Below, one piece after another: positions 1 to 6,305 of a DNA stretch of 10,539 bases; the first letter of the stretch is position 1; every line of letters starts with the position of its first letter. The notes below the pieces were generated by a model that saw only the letters and a program-made list of their open reading frames with translations, was not told the DNA's origin and ran no database searches. The position numbers and the translations under genes are program-made. Source of the DNA: Clostridia bacterium (lineage in GTDB: Bacteria > Bacillota > Clostridia > Christensenellales > Aristaeellaceae); assembly GCA_016296675.1 (NCBI GenBank), contig JAEDIV010000091.1, positions 1-10,539 on the forward strand, in the 5' to 3' direction.

Positions 1-52
1 GAGGAAGTGCGCTTCCTCTCCATACCTCTCCCGGAGGTTTGTTGATGATCTG

Positions 53-92
53 AGCGGAAGCTGCCTTCCAAAAAGGCAGTTCCCGCTGTTTT
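53..92 (+). terminator. Probable Rho-independent terminator of an off-window gene
   Basis: A hairpin with inner arms CTGCCTT (61-67) and AAGGCAG (73-79), loop 68-72, extends outward to AGCGG (53-57) and CCGCT (83-87) with one A-C mismatch and a G-T wobble. It is followed by GTTTT. The polarity fits a rightward gene ending before position 53, whose last codons may lie within the first 50 bases, but which frame is coding cannot be decided from so little sequence. Confidence 0.55.
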
Positions 93-117
93 AAGTATAA
101 TCGTTGTATAAGCGCTT

Positions 118-157
118 TTGTCAAAAGGCTTCCCCTCAAGGGGAAGCCTTTTGACAA
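118..157 (-). terminator. Perfect 18-bp hairpin, terminator of the leftward operon
   Basis: Arms 118-135 and 140-157 are perfectly complementary over 18 bp around a TCAA tetraloop (136-139). It lies 6 bases beyond the stop codon of the leftward membrane-protein gene. Read leftward the stem ends in CCTTTTGAC, so the T-run is short and partly inside the stem; the symmetric structure could stop transcription from both sides, including read-through from the rightward gene upstream of the window. Confidence 0.75.
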
Positions 158-163
158 CTTAAT

Positions 164-1294
164 TCAGCCCTCTGCTTTTTCCTGCGTGCTGTTTTCAATA
201 TCGTTCAGATCCTTGGGATCCACGGTTTCGTTGAAATAAATGGTGATGGAGCCTGAAACGTCCACGCTGTCTTCAGAGGGCGAGAGGCGTGCGATATTGT
301 CCTGCTCGATCCATTCCCAATGGATGGCGTTGAGTTCGCCGTTGGGCTCGATGACAATCGCGCCTTCGGTCTTCGTGTTGAGCTTGGCAAAGAGGAACAT
401 GGTGCGCGGATAGGCGTACAGATACTGTTTGAAATCGCTCTCTTTCATGTTCATGATGGTGTCGACCATCGAATGAATTGCGCCGTTTTCGCGGTAAAGA
501 TTGACCTTTTTGCCGTTCTTTTCAAAGGAATTGCGGTAAATCTGGCTTTCCGTGGGTTCAGCGGAAGCAGGCGTGGTTTCGCCCTCAGTAAACAGAACCT
601 TGATTTCGCCCGATCCTACGCCGCTTGTATCTTTGGCAAGATATACGCGCAGGGTGTTGTCGTCCAGCCACTCTTCCTTGACTTCAAACTGCACATGCGA
701 AGCGCTGGGCACCTTGATTTCGCCCTCGATCGTATAGGACATGCCCTCGACCGCCTCCGGAACGCGCACGGTATAAACATATGCGTCCACGCTCACCGGA
801 TATTTGGGCATCTCAACGCCGTTTTCATTCACGACGTATTCGGTGCCGTCAGGCTCGGCGCAGGCGCGCATGATTACGACCTTTTTGCCGTCGTTTTCAA
901 GGCCCATTTTGGGAATGAGCGAAAGATTCGCGGTATAGCTCATCATGCCGCCGAAGGTCATGAATACAGCAAACGCCATAAACAGAATCACGCCCGGCAG
1001 ACCGATTTTCATGAACATCGTCTTCATGCGCTTAAAAAGCGCAAGGCAGATCAAAAGCACAAGGCCTGCCATCGGAACGAGATACAGAAGGAAAGAATAT
1101 TTCTGGAACCACAAAAACATGATGCCTTTTCTCATAAAAAGCGCCAGCACAAGGGCGAGCATGCAGAACACAGACATCGCAATCCGGATGACGGATCCGG
1201 CCTTGGTCTTGGGGTGAATGCTGAAAAACGGGAGGACATCCGGGTCTTTTTCAAAGAGGGCGCTTTTTCTGCGGGTGCGGGATACGTTTCTCAT
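164..1294 (-). CDS. Unrecognised membrane protein, three N-terminal TM segments and an extracytoplasmic domain
   Basis: I do not recognise this 376-residue protein. It starts with a basic cytoplasmic stretch (RTRRK at 6-10). Three hydrophobic segments follow at about residues 35-53, 67-87 and 97-117. The remaining ~255 residues are hydrophilic, probably outside the cell, and look beta-rich. Inside this part a Thr/Ser/Pro/Glu-rich linker (about residues 235-250, containing TTPASAEPTES) separates two blocks; the last block ends near a VDVSGSITIYFNETVDP stretch, and the tail is acidic. The start at 1294 is supported by GGAGG at 1304-1308. It is the last gene of the namZ operon, 17 bases after the PIG-L gene stop, so a cell-envelope role linked to peptidoglycan turnover is an inference from context only. 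Function unknown. Confidence 0.85.
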   Translation of the reverse strand: MRNVSRTRRKSALFEKDPDVLPFFSIHPKTKAGSVIRIAMSVFCMLALVLALFMRKGIMFLWFQKYSFLLYLVPMAGLVLLICLALFKRMKTMFMKIGLPGVILFMAFAVFMTFGGMMSYTANLSLIPKMGLENDGKKVVIMRACAEPDGTEYVVNENGVEMPKYPVSVDAYVYTVRVPEAVEGMSYTIEGEIKVPSASHVQFEVKEEWLDDNTLRVYLAKDTSGVGSGEIKVLFTEGETTPASAEPTESQIYRNSFEKNGKKVNLYRENGAIHSMVDTIMNMKESDFKQYLYAYPRTMFLFAKLNTKTEGAIVIEPNGELNAIHWEWIEQDNIARLSPSEDSVDVSGSITIYFNETVDPKDLNDIENSTQEKAEG

Positions 1295-1311
1295 AGAAAT
1301 TTCCCTCCGCT

Positions 1312-2013
1312 TTACAGGTTTTCAAGCACCATGCGCTTGTCTCCGGTGGTGGCAAAAGCCGTGGCGCGTCCCTTTCTGATGAGGCATCCGCGGGTAACGG
1401 ACAGGGCGTCGTAATACTTAAGATAGGCCATGGACGTGGAATGCTCGGTCAGCCACAGATGCTTGACCGCCTTTTCCCAAAGGGGATAAGCTTCTGTTAC
1501 ATCGAAATAGTAATAGGGCGAAAAGTCTTCGGCGTCCTCCCAGTTTTCCGCGCACATGAAACGCTTGATGGGTGCGGGCGCAAGGCCGTCCATATCAAAG
1601 GTGGGCAGGGAAGCAAAAAAGATGGCGTTGTCCGTGATCATATGAGCCTGAACATGGTCCTTGTGGATGGATTTTTTCCAGTGATACAGAACCGCATCCA
1701 CCTGCTTTTCGCGCATGAGACGCGCAAGTTTGAGTTCGATTTCCTTATTGTCATACAGTTCGCCGTCGGGAACGTCGAAAACGATCGACTCGCCGCCGAG
1801 CTCGTCAGCGAACTTCCTGGCGCAGGCAACGTTGTACTTTCTGAATTCCTCAGGGGTCTGTCCTGCGGGGCAGCCGCGCTCGCCCGCGGTCAGGTCAACG
1901 ATGATCACGTGATCGCCCATCTGCGCATGCTTTGCAAGCAGCATACCCATCGTCAGCTGCGCGTCTCCCGTATGTGCGCCGACAGCCATAATAACTTTCT
2001 TTCCGTTCAGCAT
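1312..2013 (-). CDS. PIG-L/LmbE-family deacetylase-like protein with altered motif
   Basis: This 233-residue protein has the fold signature of zinc-dependent PIG-L/LmbE N-deacetylases, which remove acetyl groups from GlcNAc-type sugars (MshB, diacetylchitobiose deacetylase). The first metal motif, normally AHPDDE, reads AHTGDA at residues 13-18: metal-ligand His14 and Asp17 remain, while the Asp that acts as general base in MshB is Gly16 and the usual Glu is Ala18. The second motif HKDH (117-120) supplies the expected His ligand (His120) and active-site His (His117). The stretch LTAGERG (41-47) matches the family's conserved 'D.T.GE.G' region. GGAGG at 2023-2027 supports the start; the gene begins 20 bases after the GNAT gene stops. 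The family assignment is firm. Substrate and even deacetylase activity are uncertain because of the substitution; a muropeptide-derived amino sugar is inferred from the neighbours. Confidence 0.88.
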   Translation of the reverse strand: MLNGKKVIMAVGAHTGDAQLTMGMLLAKHAQMGDHVIIVDLTAGERGCPAGQTPEEFRKYNVACARKFADELGGESIVFDVPDGELYDNKEIELKLARLMREKQVDAVLYHWKKSIHKDHVQAHMITDNAIFFASLPTFDMDGLAPAPIKRFMCAENWEDAEDFSPYYYFDVTEAYPLWEKAVKHLWLTEHSTSMAYLKYYDALSVTRGCLIRKGRATAFATTGDKRMVLENL

Positions 2014-2033
2014 ATCTGATATCCTCCCTTATA

Positions 2034-3026
2034 TTAAAGCTCTTTTTTCATGATGGCAAAGGTGCGTTTAACATTAAAGCCGGTGCGCTTGTAAAGCCGC
2101 TGGGCGTGATTGTCGATACCGGTAAACAGCGTTGAAAACGCCGCGCCTTCCTTGACAAATTCGCACATCAAATCGTTAAACAGCACCGTCGCAATGCCTC
2201 TTTTTTCGAAATTCGGATCGACGCAGATGCCGGTGAACCAGCCTCTTCCCGAGGGCTCCTTGTCAACAGGACCGGTAAAACCGACGATATGTCCATCGTA
2301 CACGCCTGCAAGAATCACGCGCGGATTCTCTTTCGCGGTTTCATCCTGCAAAACCTTTCTCCAGTATTCGCTGCCGACTCTGTCGCACATGCCGTCAAAT
2401 TCGCACGCCCATCGGGTGTCGTAGCGGCCGACATAGATGTTTTCGCTTTTTAAGCGTTCCCTGATCTCATCAATTTCGGGAAGATACTTGTACTCCTGTA
2501 GATTTAAATACATCGCGACTTCGCGGTGCAGATCCTTGTAGCCGTTTTTGAGCAAAAATTCATATCCCGCGCACTCAACGTCCGTTCCGGGGGCGTTATT
2601 GTGGTCGTGGCCCGGCGTTCCGGGAATGAACCAAGCGAGATTGACCGGGTTATTGCCGGAGGAAACCACGCTCTTTTTTCCGTTTGCCCTGAACGCATCT
2701 TCAAGCGCAGCCAGAAGCGCTTTGCCGACGCCGCCTTTGCGTTTTCCGTTCTTTACGAAAATCGCAGTTATGAAGCCGGGGGTATTTTCATGGGTCTCGC
2801 CGGGCAGAAAGATTTTCTTTTCCGCACCCGAAACAAAGCCGACAACTTCTCCGTCTTCTTCCGCCACAAAATCATATTCGCCGTCATAGTGGGGATTCAT
2901 TTCAAAAAGCGCGTGAAATCTTTCTTCCGTGAGCGGTTTATACACTACTTCGTTTTTTTCGCAGCTGTCATTCCAGAGAGCGAAAATCTGTCCGCGGTCG
3001 GAGGGGAGCGCCTTTCTGATCGTCAT
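2034..3026 (-). CDS. Two-domain GNAT-family N-acetyltransferase
   Basis: A 330-residue protein made of two GNAT folds. The N-terminal half (about 1-175) has the acetyl-CoA pyrophosphate loop GKRKGGVGKAL (94-104). The C-terminal half (about 197-330) has its own loop FEKRGIAT (273-280) followed by NHAQRLYKRTGF (306-317), the usual beta6-alpha4 region that ends GNAT domains. Between loop and helix of the first domain sits an unusual Gly/Pro/His/Asn-rich stretch, PGTPGHDHNNAPG (135-147). The reading frame is open further upstream, but I chose the ATG at 3026 because AGGAGG lies 8 bases before it (3035-3040), overlapping the namZ stop, and because the translation MTIRKALPSD is the typical GNAT beginning. 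Translational coupling to namZ is likely. It probably acetylates an amine with acetyl-CoA in the cytoplasm; an amino sugar is plausible from the operon but not shown. Confidence 0.9.
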   Translation of the reverse strand: MTIRKALPSDRGQIFALWNDSCEKNEVVYKPLTEERFHALFEMNPHYDGEYDFVAEEDGEVVGFVSGAEKKIFLPGETHENTPGFITAIFVKNGKRKGGVGKALLAALEDAFRANGKKSVVSSGNNPVNLAWFIPGTPGHDHNNAPGTDVECAGYEFLLKNGYKDLHREVAMYLNLQEYKYLPEIDEIRERLKSENIYVGRYDTRWACEFDGMCDRVGSEYWRKVLQDETAKENPRVILAGVYDGHIVGFTGPVDKEPSGRGWFTGICVDPNFEKRGIATVLFNDLMCEFVKEGAAFSTLFTGIDNHAQRLYKRTGFNVKRTFAIMKKEL

Positions 3027-3039
3027 TATTGTTGCCTCC

Positions 3040-4179
3040 TCAATACATATGGTATTTTTTCTTGGTTTCCTTAAATTCATTTATAAGCGGCAGATGCTTG
3101 TTGATCAGCCCGTCTGCGTCCAGCCGGCCCGCGCGATAATCGTCGGTGCCCAAAAGCAGATTGATTCCGGCAAGAGCGGTATTTCCCAGGAACTGAACGT
3201 CATTCGGGTACATATCCCGGATCGTATCCAGAAGATACAAGCCGGCCCTGAACGCATCGGCTGCGCCTGTCAGCGCGCGGATGCGAACGCCCGAGCACAT
3301 TTCTCCCTGCCACTTGGAGAAAGTTGGCGTGAAGGACGCTCTGAGGACGGCAATGCCCGGAAGATCATAATCTCTCATGCGCTTTTCGAGCTTTCCTGCA
3401 TCAATAAAGGGCGCGCCGACCAGTTCAAAGGGCGTCGTCGTTCCACGGCCTTCGGAGAGATTTGTGCCTTCAAAAATGCAGGTGCCGATGTACATAAGCG
3501 CGGTTTCAGGCGTGGGCATATTGGGAGAGGGCGGCGCCCATACGGCGGTTGTGTCCTTCCAGAGATATTCCCTTTTCCATCCGGTGAGCTTTGAAACCGT
3601 CAAATCGATATCCAGCTTCAGATGATCTTTGACAAAATACGCAAATTCGCCGATGGTCAGGCCGTATCTCGTAGGCACAGCGTATTCGCCGACAAAAGAA
3701 TGAAAGTTTTCATCCAGCAGTGTTCCCTGAACCACGCTTGCGCCGATGGGATTGATGCGGTCCAGAACCACGACAGGCTTTCCGTATCTTGCGCAGGCAA
3801 TCATAGCGTTGGCCATGGAGTAAAGATAGGTGTAGAATCTTGCGCCGACATCCTGAAGATCGATGACCATAACGTCGATTTCATTCAGCATTTCTTCTGT
3901 CGGCATCTTGATTTTGCCGTGCATGGAGAAAACAGGAACGCCGGTTTCCTTGTCCACTTCATTTTGAACCTCATCGCCCGCCTGCATGTCGCCGCGAATA
4001 CCGTGCTCGCACGCAAAAAGCGCAGTCAGACGATAGTTTTCATTCATAATATCGATGGCGCTTTTCAGATTCCTGTCAAAACCGCACGGATGCGTCATAA
4101 GGCCCACGCGTTTTCCTTCAAGCTTTTCATGAACGCTTTTCAGATTATCAAGGCCCGTCATAACGGCAACTTGTGCCAT
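3040..4179 (-). CDS. namZ: Exo-beta-N-acetylmuramidase NamZ (GH171, formerly DUF1343)
   Basis: NamZ enzymes cleave MurNAc from the non-reducing ends of peptidoglycan glycans; the Bacillus subtilis member (YbbC) sits with murQ and nagZ. This 379-residue protein shows the family blocks in order: THPCGFD (29-35), CEHGIRGDMQAG (57-68, with the Glu-His pair thought to be catalytic), DLQDVGARFYTY (107-118), VLDRINP (138-144), YGLTIGE (172-178), SPNMPTPETAL (218-228) and EGTNLSEGRGTT (237-248). The open frame extends to 4251, but the chosen ATG at 4179 has GGAGG 7 bases upstream (4187-4191) and the promoter -10 box lies inside the longer frame, which excludes it. With this start, MAQVAVMTGL, there is no signal peptide, unlike secreted relatives, so it probably acts in the cytoplasm on imported fragments. 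It is divergent from murK-murQ, which supports the MurNAc role. Confidence 0.93.
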   Translation of the reverse strand: MAQVAVMTGLDNLKSVHEKLEGKRVGLMTHPCGFDRNLKSAIDIMNENYRLTALFACEHGIRGDMQAGDEVQNEVDKETGVPVFSMHGKIKMPTEEMLNEIDVMVIDLQDVGARFYTYLYSMANAMIACARYGKPVVVLDRINPIGASVVQGTLLDENFHSFVGEYAVPTRYGLTIGEFAYFVKDHLKLDIDLTVSKLTGWKREYLWKDTTAVWAPPSPNMPTPETALMYIGTCIFEGTNLSEGRGTTTPFELVGAPFIDAGKLEKRMRDYDLPGIAVLRASFTPTFSKWQGEMCSGVRIRALTGAADAFRAGLYLLDTIRDMYPNDVQFLGNTALAGINLLLGTDDYRAGRLDADGLINKHLPLINEFKETKKKYHMY

Positions 4180-4209
4180 GTCCATCCCTCCGATTCCAAT
4201 GCTTCCTCT

Positions 4210-4218
4210 ATTATAGCA
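4210..4218 (-). promoter_or_regulatory. Extended -10 promoter for the namZ operon
   Basis: On the minus strand the sequence reads TGCTATAAT: a perfect TATAAT box (4210-4215) with the extended TG element (4217-4218). No good -35 is seen at 17 bases, as is common for extended -10 promoters. The predicted transcript would start near 4203, leaving a leader of about 24 bases that contains the GGAGG and leads directly to the ATG at 4179. Confidence 0.7.
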
Positions 4219-4257
4219 TAAAATCCACCGCCGCGCACACAATCGCCACAAATTCTA

Positions 4258-4286
4258 TTGCTTTTCTTATAATTTTTGTGTAAAAT
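4258..4286 (+). promoter_or_regulatory. SigmaA-type promoter for murK-murQ
   Basis: TTGCTT (4258-4263) and TAAAAT (4281-4286) are separated by 17 bases. The predicted start of transcription is near 4293, about 24 bases before the murK ATG. A second possible -10, TATAAT at 4268-4273, has no recognisable -35 at the right distance. The promoter is back to back with that of namZ. Confidence 0.7.
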
Positions 4287-4296
4287 GTATACAAAA
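4274..4296 (+). promoter_or_regulatory. Candidate operator palindrome over the murK -10
   Basis: Arms TTTTGTGTA (4274-4282) and TATACAAAA (4288-4296) match as an inverted repeat at 8 of 9 positions around the 5-base spacer AAATG. The element covers the -10 box and the predicted transcription start, the normal place for a repressor site. No T-run follows, so it is not a terminator. The regulator is not in the window; a GntR- or RpiR/MurR-type repressor would be a reasonable guess only. Confidence 0.45.
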
Positions 4297-4316
4297 GACG
4301 AGAGGAAGCGAGTAAT

Positions 4317-5261
4317 ATGTTGATCGGTATTGACGGCGGCGGAACCAAAACCGCTTTATGCCTCGTAGCGGACGACGGTCATATTCTGAGCCGTCACATC
4401 GGCGAAGCGACCAATCCCGCAGATATTGGCGTTGAAGAATGCGTAAAAAGGCTCGAAAAGCAGCTGGACGCACTTTTGGAAAACTACGGCAGCAGGCATG
4501 CGAAAATCGCAGGCATCTACGCCGGTATCGCAGGAAGCGCAACCGCGAAAACTGCAAATGCCATCCATGCCCACCTTGTTTCCCTGCTTCCGAACACAAG
4601 CATCATCGAAAACGGAAGCGACGCGTTCAACGCCCTCTTCGGCGAATCCGATGACGGCTACGGCATCACCCTGATCGCCGGAACAGGCTCGTCCTCCTTC
4701 GTGCTCACGCCCGACGGCATGCATCAGGTCGGCGGCTGGGGCTATCTGGTCGACGACGCTGGCAGCGGCTTTTCTGTAGGCCAGGCGGCGCTCAAAGCAG
4801 CGTACCGCTCCTTTGACGGCCGCGGCGAAAAGACGATTTTAGAAGATATGTGCCTTGAAAAGCTCGGCACCAATTTCAAAGATGCCATTCCTCAGATCTA
4901 TACCGGATCAAAACATTACATCGCATCCTTTGCACGCGTGGCGTTTGAAGCATACGAAAAGGGCGATGAAACCGCAAAATCCATCATCGAAAATGCCGCC
5001 GGCGCGCTGGCCGATCATATTCACGCTTGTCTCACCCACGTCAAAACTTTCCCCGCCGTTTGCGTGGCAGCCGGCGGTCTTACCACCAACGATGCATTTT
5101 TCCATATGATTCTGGATGCGCTTAAGGAGGACAACGAGCGCGTAAAAATCATCCGGTCGGATCTCCCCCCGGTATACGGCGCAACGGTCAAAGCCGCGCG
5201 CTCTGCGGGCGTTACGGTGGACAAATCTTTCAGAAACAATTTCATGAACGATTATGAATAA
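4317..5261 (+). CDS. murK: MurNAc/GlcNAc kinase, BadF/BadG/BcrA/BcrD ATPase family
   Basis: A 314-residue sugar kinase of the ASKHA superfamily. It shows the phosphate-1 motif DGGGTKT (6-12), a conserved AGIAGS (69-74), NGSDAFNALFG (99-109, with the Asp expected at the catalytic site), phosphate-2 motif AGTGSS (121-126), GGWGYLVDDAGSG (139-151), and the adenosine-binding AAGGL (251-255). The characterised Clostridium acetobutylicum MurK, encoded next to murQ, phosphorylates both MurNAc and GlcNAc at C6 with ATP; the same murK-murQ order here is the main reason for naming it. AGAGGAAG at 4301-4308 precedes the ATG. Plain N-acetylglucosamine kinase is the alternative if the MurQ linkage is ignored. 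It would supply MurNAc-6-phosphate in the cytoplasm, replacing the MurP PTS step of other bacteria. Confidence 0.87.
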   Translation: MLIGIDGGGTKTALCLVADDGHILSRHIGEATNPADIGVEECVKRLEKQLDALLENYGSRHAKIAGIYAGIAGSATAKTANAIHAHLVSLLPNTSIIENGSDAFNALFGESDDGYGITLIAGTGSSSFVLTPDGMHQVGGWGYLVDDAGSGFSVGQAALKAAYRSFDGRGEKTILEDMCLEKLGTNFKDAIPQIYTGSKHYIASFARVAFEAYEKGDETAKSIIENAAGALADHIHACLTHVKTFPAVCVAAGGLTTNDAFFHMILDALKEDNERVKIIRSDLPPVYGATVKAARSAGVTVDKSFRNNFMNDYE

Positions 5262-5278
5262 AACGGAGGATATTACCT

Positions 5279-6178
5279 ATGGATTTTAGCAAGCTTGATA
5301 CCGAAAAAACGAATGCGAGAAGCGAAAATCTGGATATGCTGAGCGCACTTGAAATCGCCTCTCTGATGAACGAACTGGATATGGGCGCAATCACGGCTGT
5401 AAAAGAAGCGCTTATTCCTATTTCCAAAACAGCTGAAGCCGCTGCCGCGCGCATTCCCAAGGGCGGAAGGCTCATCTACATGGGCGCCGGTACCTCAGGC
5501 CGTCTCGGCGTACTGGATGCAAGCGAATGCCCGCCCACCTTCGGCGTCGACAATACCATGGTCGTCGGCATCATTGCAGGCGGCGACGGCGCGCTCAGAA
5601 ATGCCATTGAAGGCGCAGAAGATTCAGAAGAACTTGCCATCCAGAATCTTGTCGATCTCGGCGTAAACGAGAAGGACGTTGTCGTAGCCATTTCCGCAAG
5701 CGGCACTGCGCCCTATTGCGTCGGCGCGCTTAAGAAGGCAAAGGAAGTCGGCGCGCTCGCCGTTTCCATGTGCTGCAATGTAAACACCAGGCTTTCCGGC
5801 TATGCGGATATCGCCATCGAAATGCCCACCGGCGCAGAAGTGCTCTCCGGCAGCACCCGTCTTCGCGCAGGCACGGCAACCAAGCTTGCCCTCAACATGA
5901 TCTCCACTTCCTCAATGGTTCTCATGGGCAAGGCCTATAAAAACCTGATGGTCGACGTTCGCGCCACCAACACCAAGCTTCGCGACCGCTCCGTCAGAAT
6001 CGCCATGAAAGCCATGGATGTTGAGCGTGAGGAAGCCATTGAACGCCTTGAAAAGGCAAACGGCTCCATCAAGTGCGCCATCGTCATGAAGGAAACCGGC
6101 GCATGTCAGGAAAGCGCGCAGAAAGCGCTCGACGACAATCAAGGCTTTGTAAGACGCGCCATCGCAGCTATCAAATAA
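5279..6178 (+). CDS. murQ: N-acetylmuramic acid 6-phosphate etherase MurQ
   Basis: MurQ splits the D-lactyl ether of MurNAc-6-phosphate, giving GlcNAc-6-phosphate and lactate in cytoplasmic cell-wall recycling. At 299 residues it is full length (E. coli MurQ is 298). The SIS domain carries the phosphosugar-binding GAGTSGRLG (69-77), then DASECPPTFGV (80-90) and EGAEDSEE (111-118). Glu83 and Glu114, the catalytic residues in the E. coli enzyme, are present in the same register. ASGTAPY continues the SIS core, SGSTRLRAGTATK is the second phosphate site, and a C-terminal UBA-like helical part (about 235-299) is typical. GGAGG at 5265-5269 precedes the ATG, 17 bases after murK stops, so the two are co-transcribed. 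A strong terminator follows directly. Confidence 0.97.
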   Translation: MDFSKLDTEKTNARSENLDMLSALEIASLMNELDMGAITAVKEALIPISKTAEAAAARIPKGGRLIYMGAGTSGRLGVLDASECPPTFGVDNTMVVGIIAGGDGALRNAIEGAEDSEELAIQNLVDLGVNEKDVVVAISASGTAPYCVGALKKAKEVGALAVSMCCNVNTRLSGYADIAIEMPTGAEVLSGSTRLRAGTATKLALNMISTSSMVLMGKAYKNLMVDVRATNTKLRDRSVRIAMKAMDVEREEAIERLEKANGSIKCAIVMKETGACQESAQKALDDNQGFVRRAIAAIK

Positions 6179-6190
6179 CCGATAAAACTG

Positions 6191-6238
6191 AAAAGAGGAT
6201 CCACGTACACAAAATACGCGGATTCTCTTTTTTATTTT
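6191..6238 (+). terminator. Rho-independent terminator after murQ
   Basis: Arms 6191-6207 and 6215-6231 pair over 17 positions with one G-T wobble and one A-C mismatch, around a 7-base loop. The 3' arm runs into TTTTTT (6228-6233), A, TTTT. It separates murK-murQ from the downstream transcription unit. Confidence 0.9.
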
Positions 6239-6242
6239 GCTA

Positions 6243-6271
6243 TTGACAGCTAATTTTTTGCAGAGTATCAT
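6243..6271 (+). promoter_or_regulatory. SigmaA-type promoter for the transporter-GH127 unit
   Basis: A perfect TTGACA (6243-6248) and TATCAT (6266-6271) are 17 bases apart, right after the murQ terminator. The predicted transcript start near 6278 leaves a leader of about 28 bases with GGAGG at 6290-6294. This marks the next four genes as a separate unit. Confidence 0.8.
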
Positions 6272-6305
6272 TAATTTATACATCTATACGGAGGAATGTA
6301 ACAAT

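Noticed and set aside
33..53. GGAGG followed by ATG ATC TGA, a two-codon reading frame
   Set aside because: Too short to support as a minimal leader ORF, with no downstream gene that it could control in the rightward direction.
320..1414. 364-residue open frame on the plus strand opposite the membrane-protein gene
   Set aside because: His/Ala/Arg-rich translation without any recognisable domain, no ribosome-binding site at its start, and exactly antisense to a gene with membrane segments and good start signals; a codon-bias shadow.
2526..3594. Two overlapping plus-strand frames opposite the GNAT and namZ genes
   Set aside because: Opposite to strongly conserved protein motifs on the other strand; no start signals or family resemblance.
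4268..4273. Second TATAAT as the -10 of murK
   Set aside because: No acceptable -35 at 16-18 bases upstream; TTGCTT-17-TAAAAT, slightly downstream, is a better match, though the alternative cannot be fully excluded.
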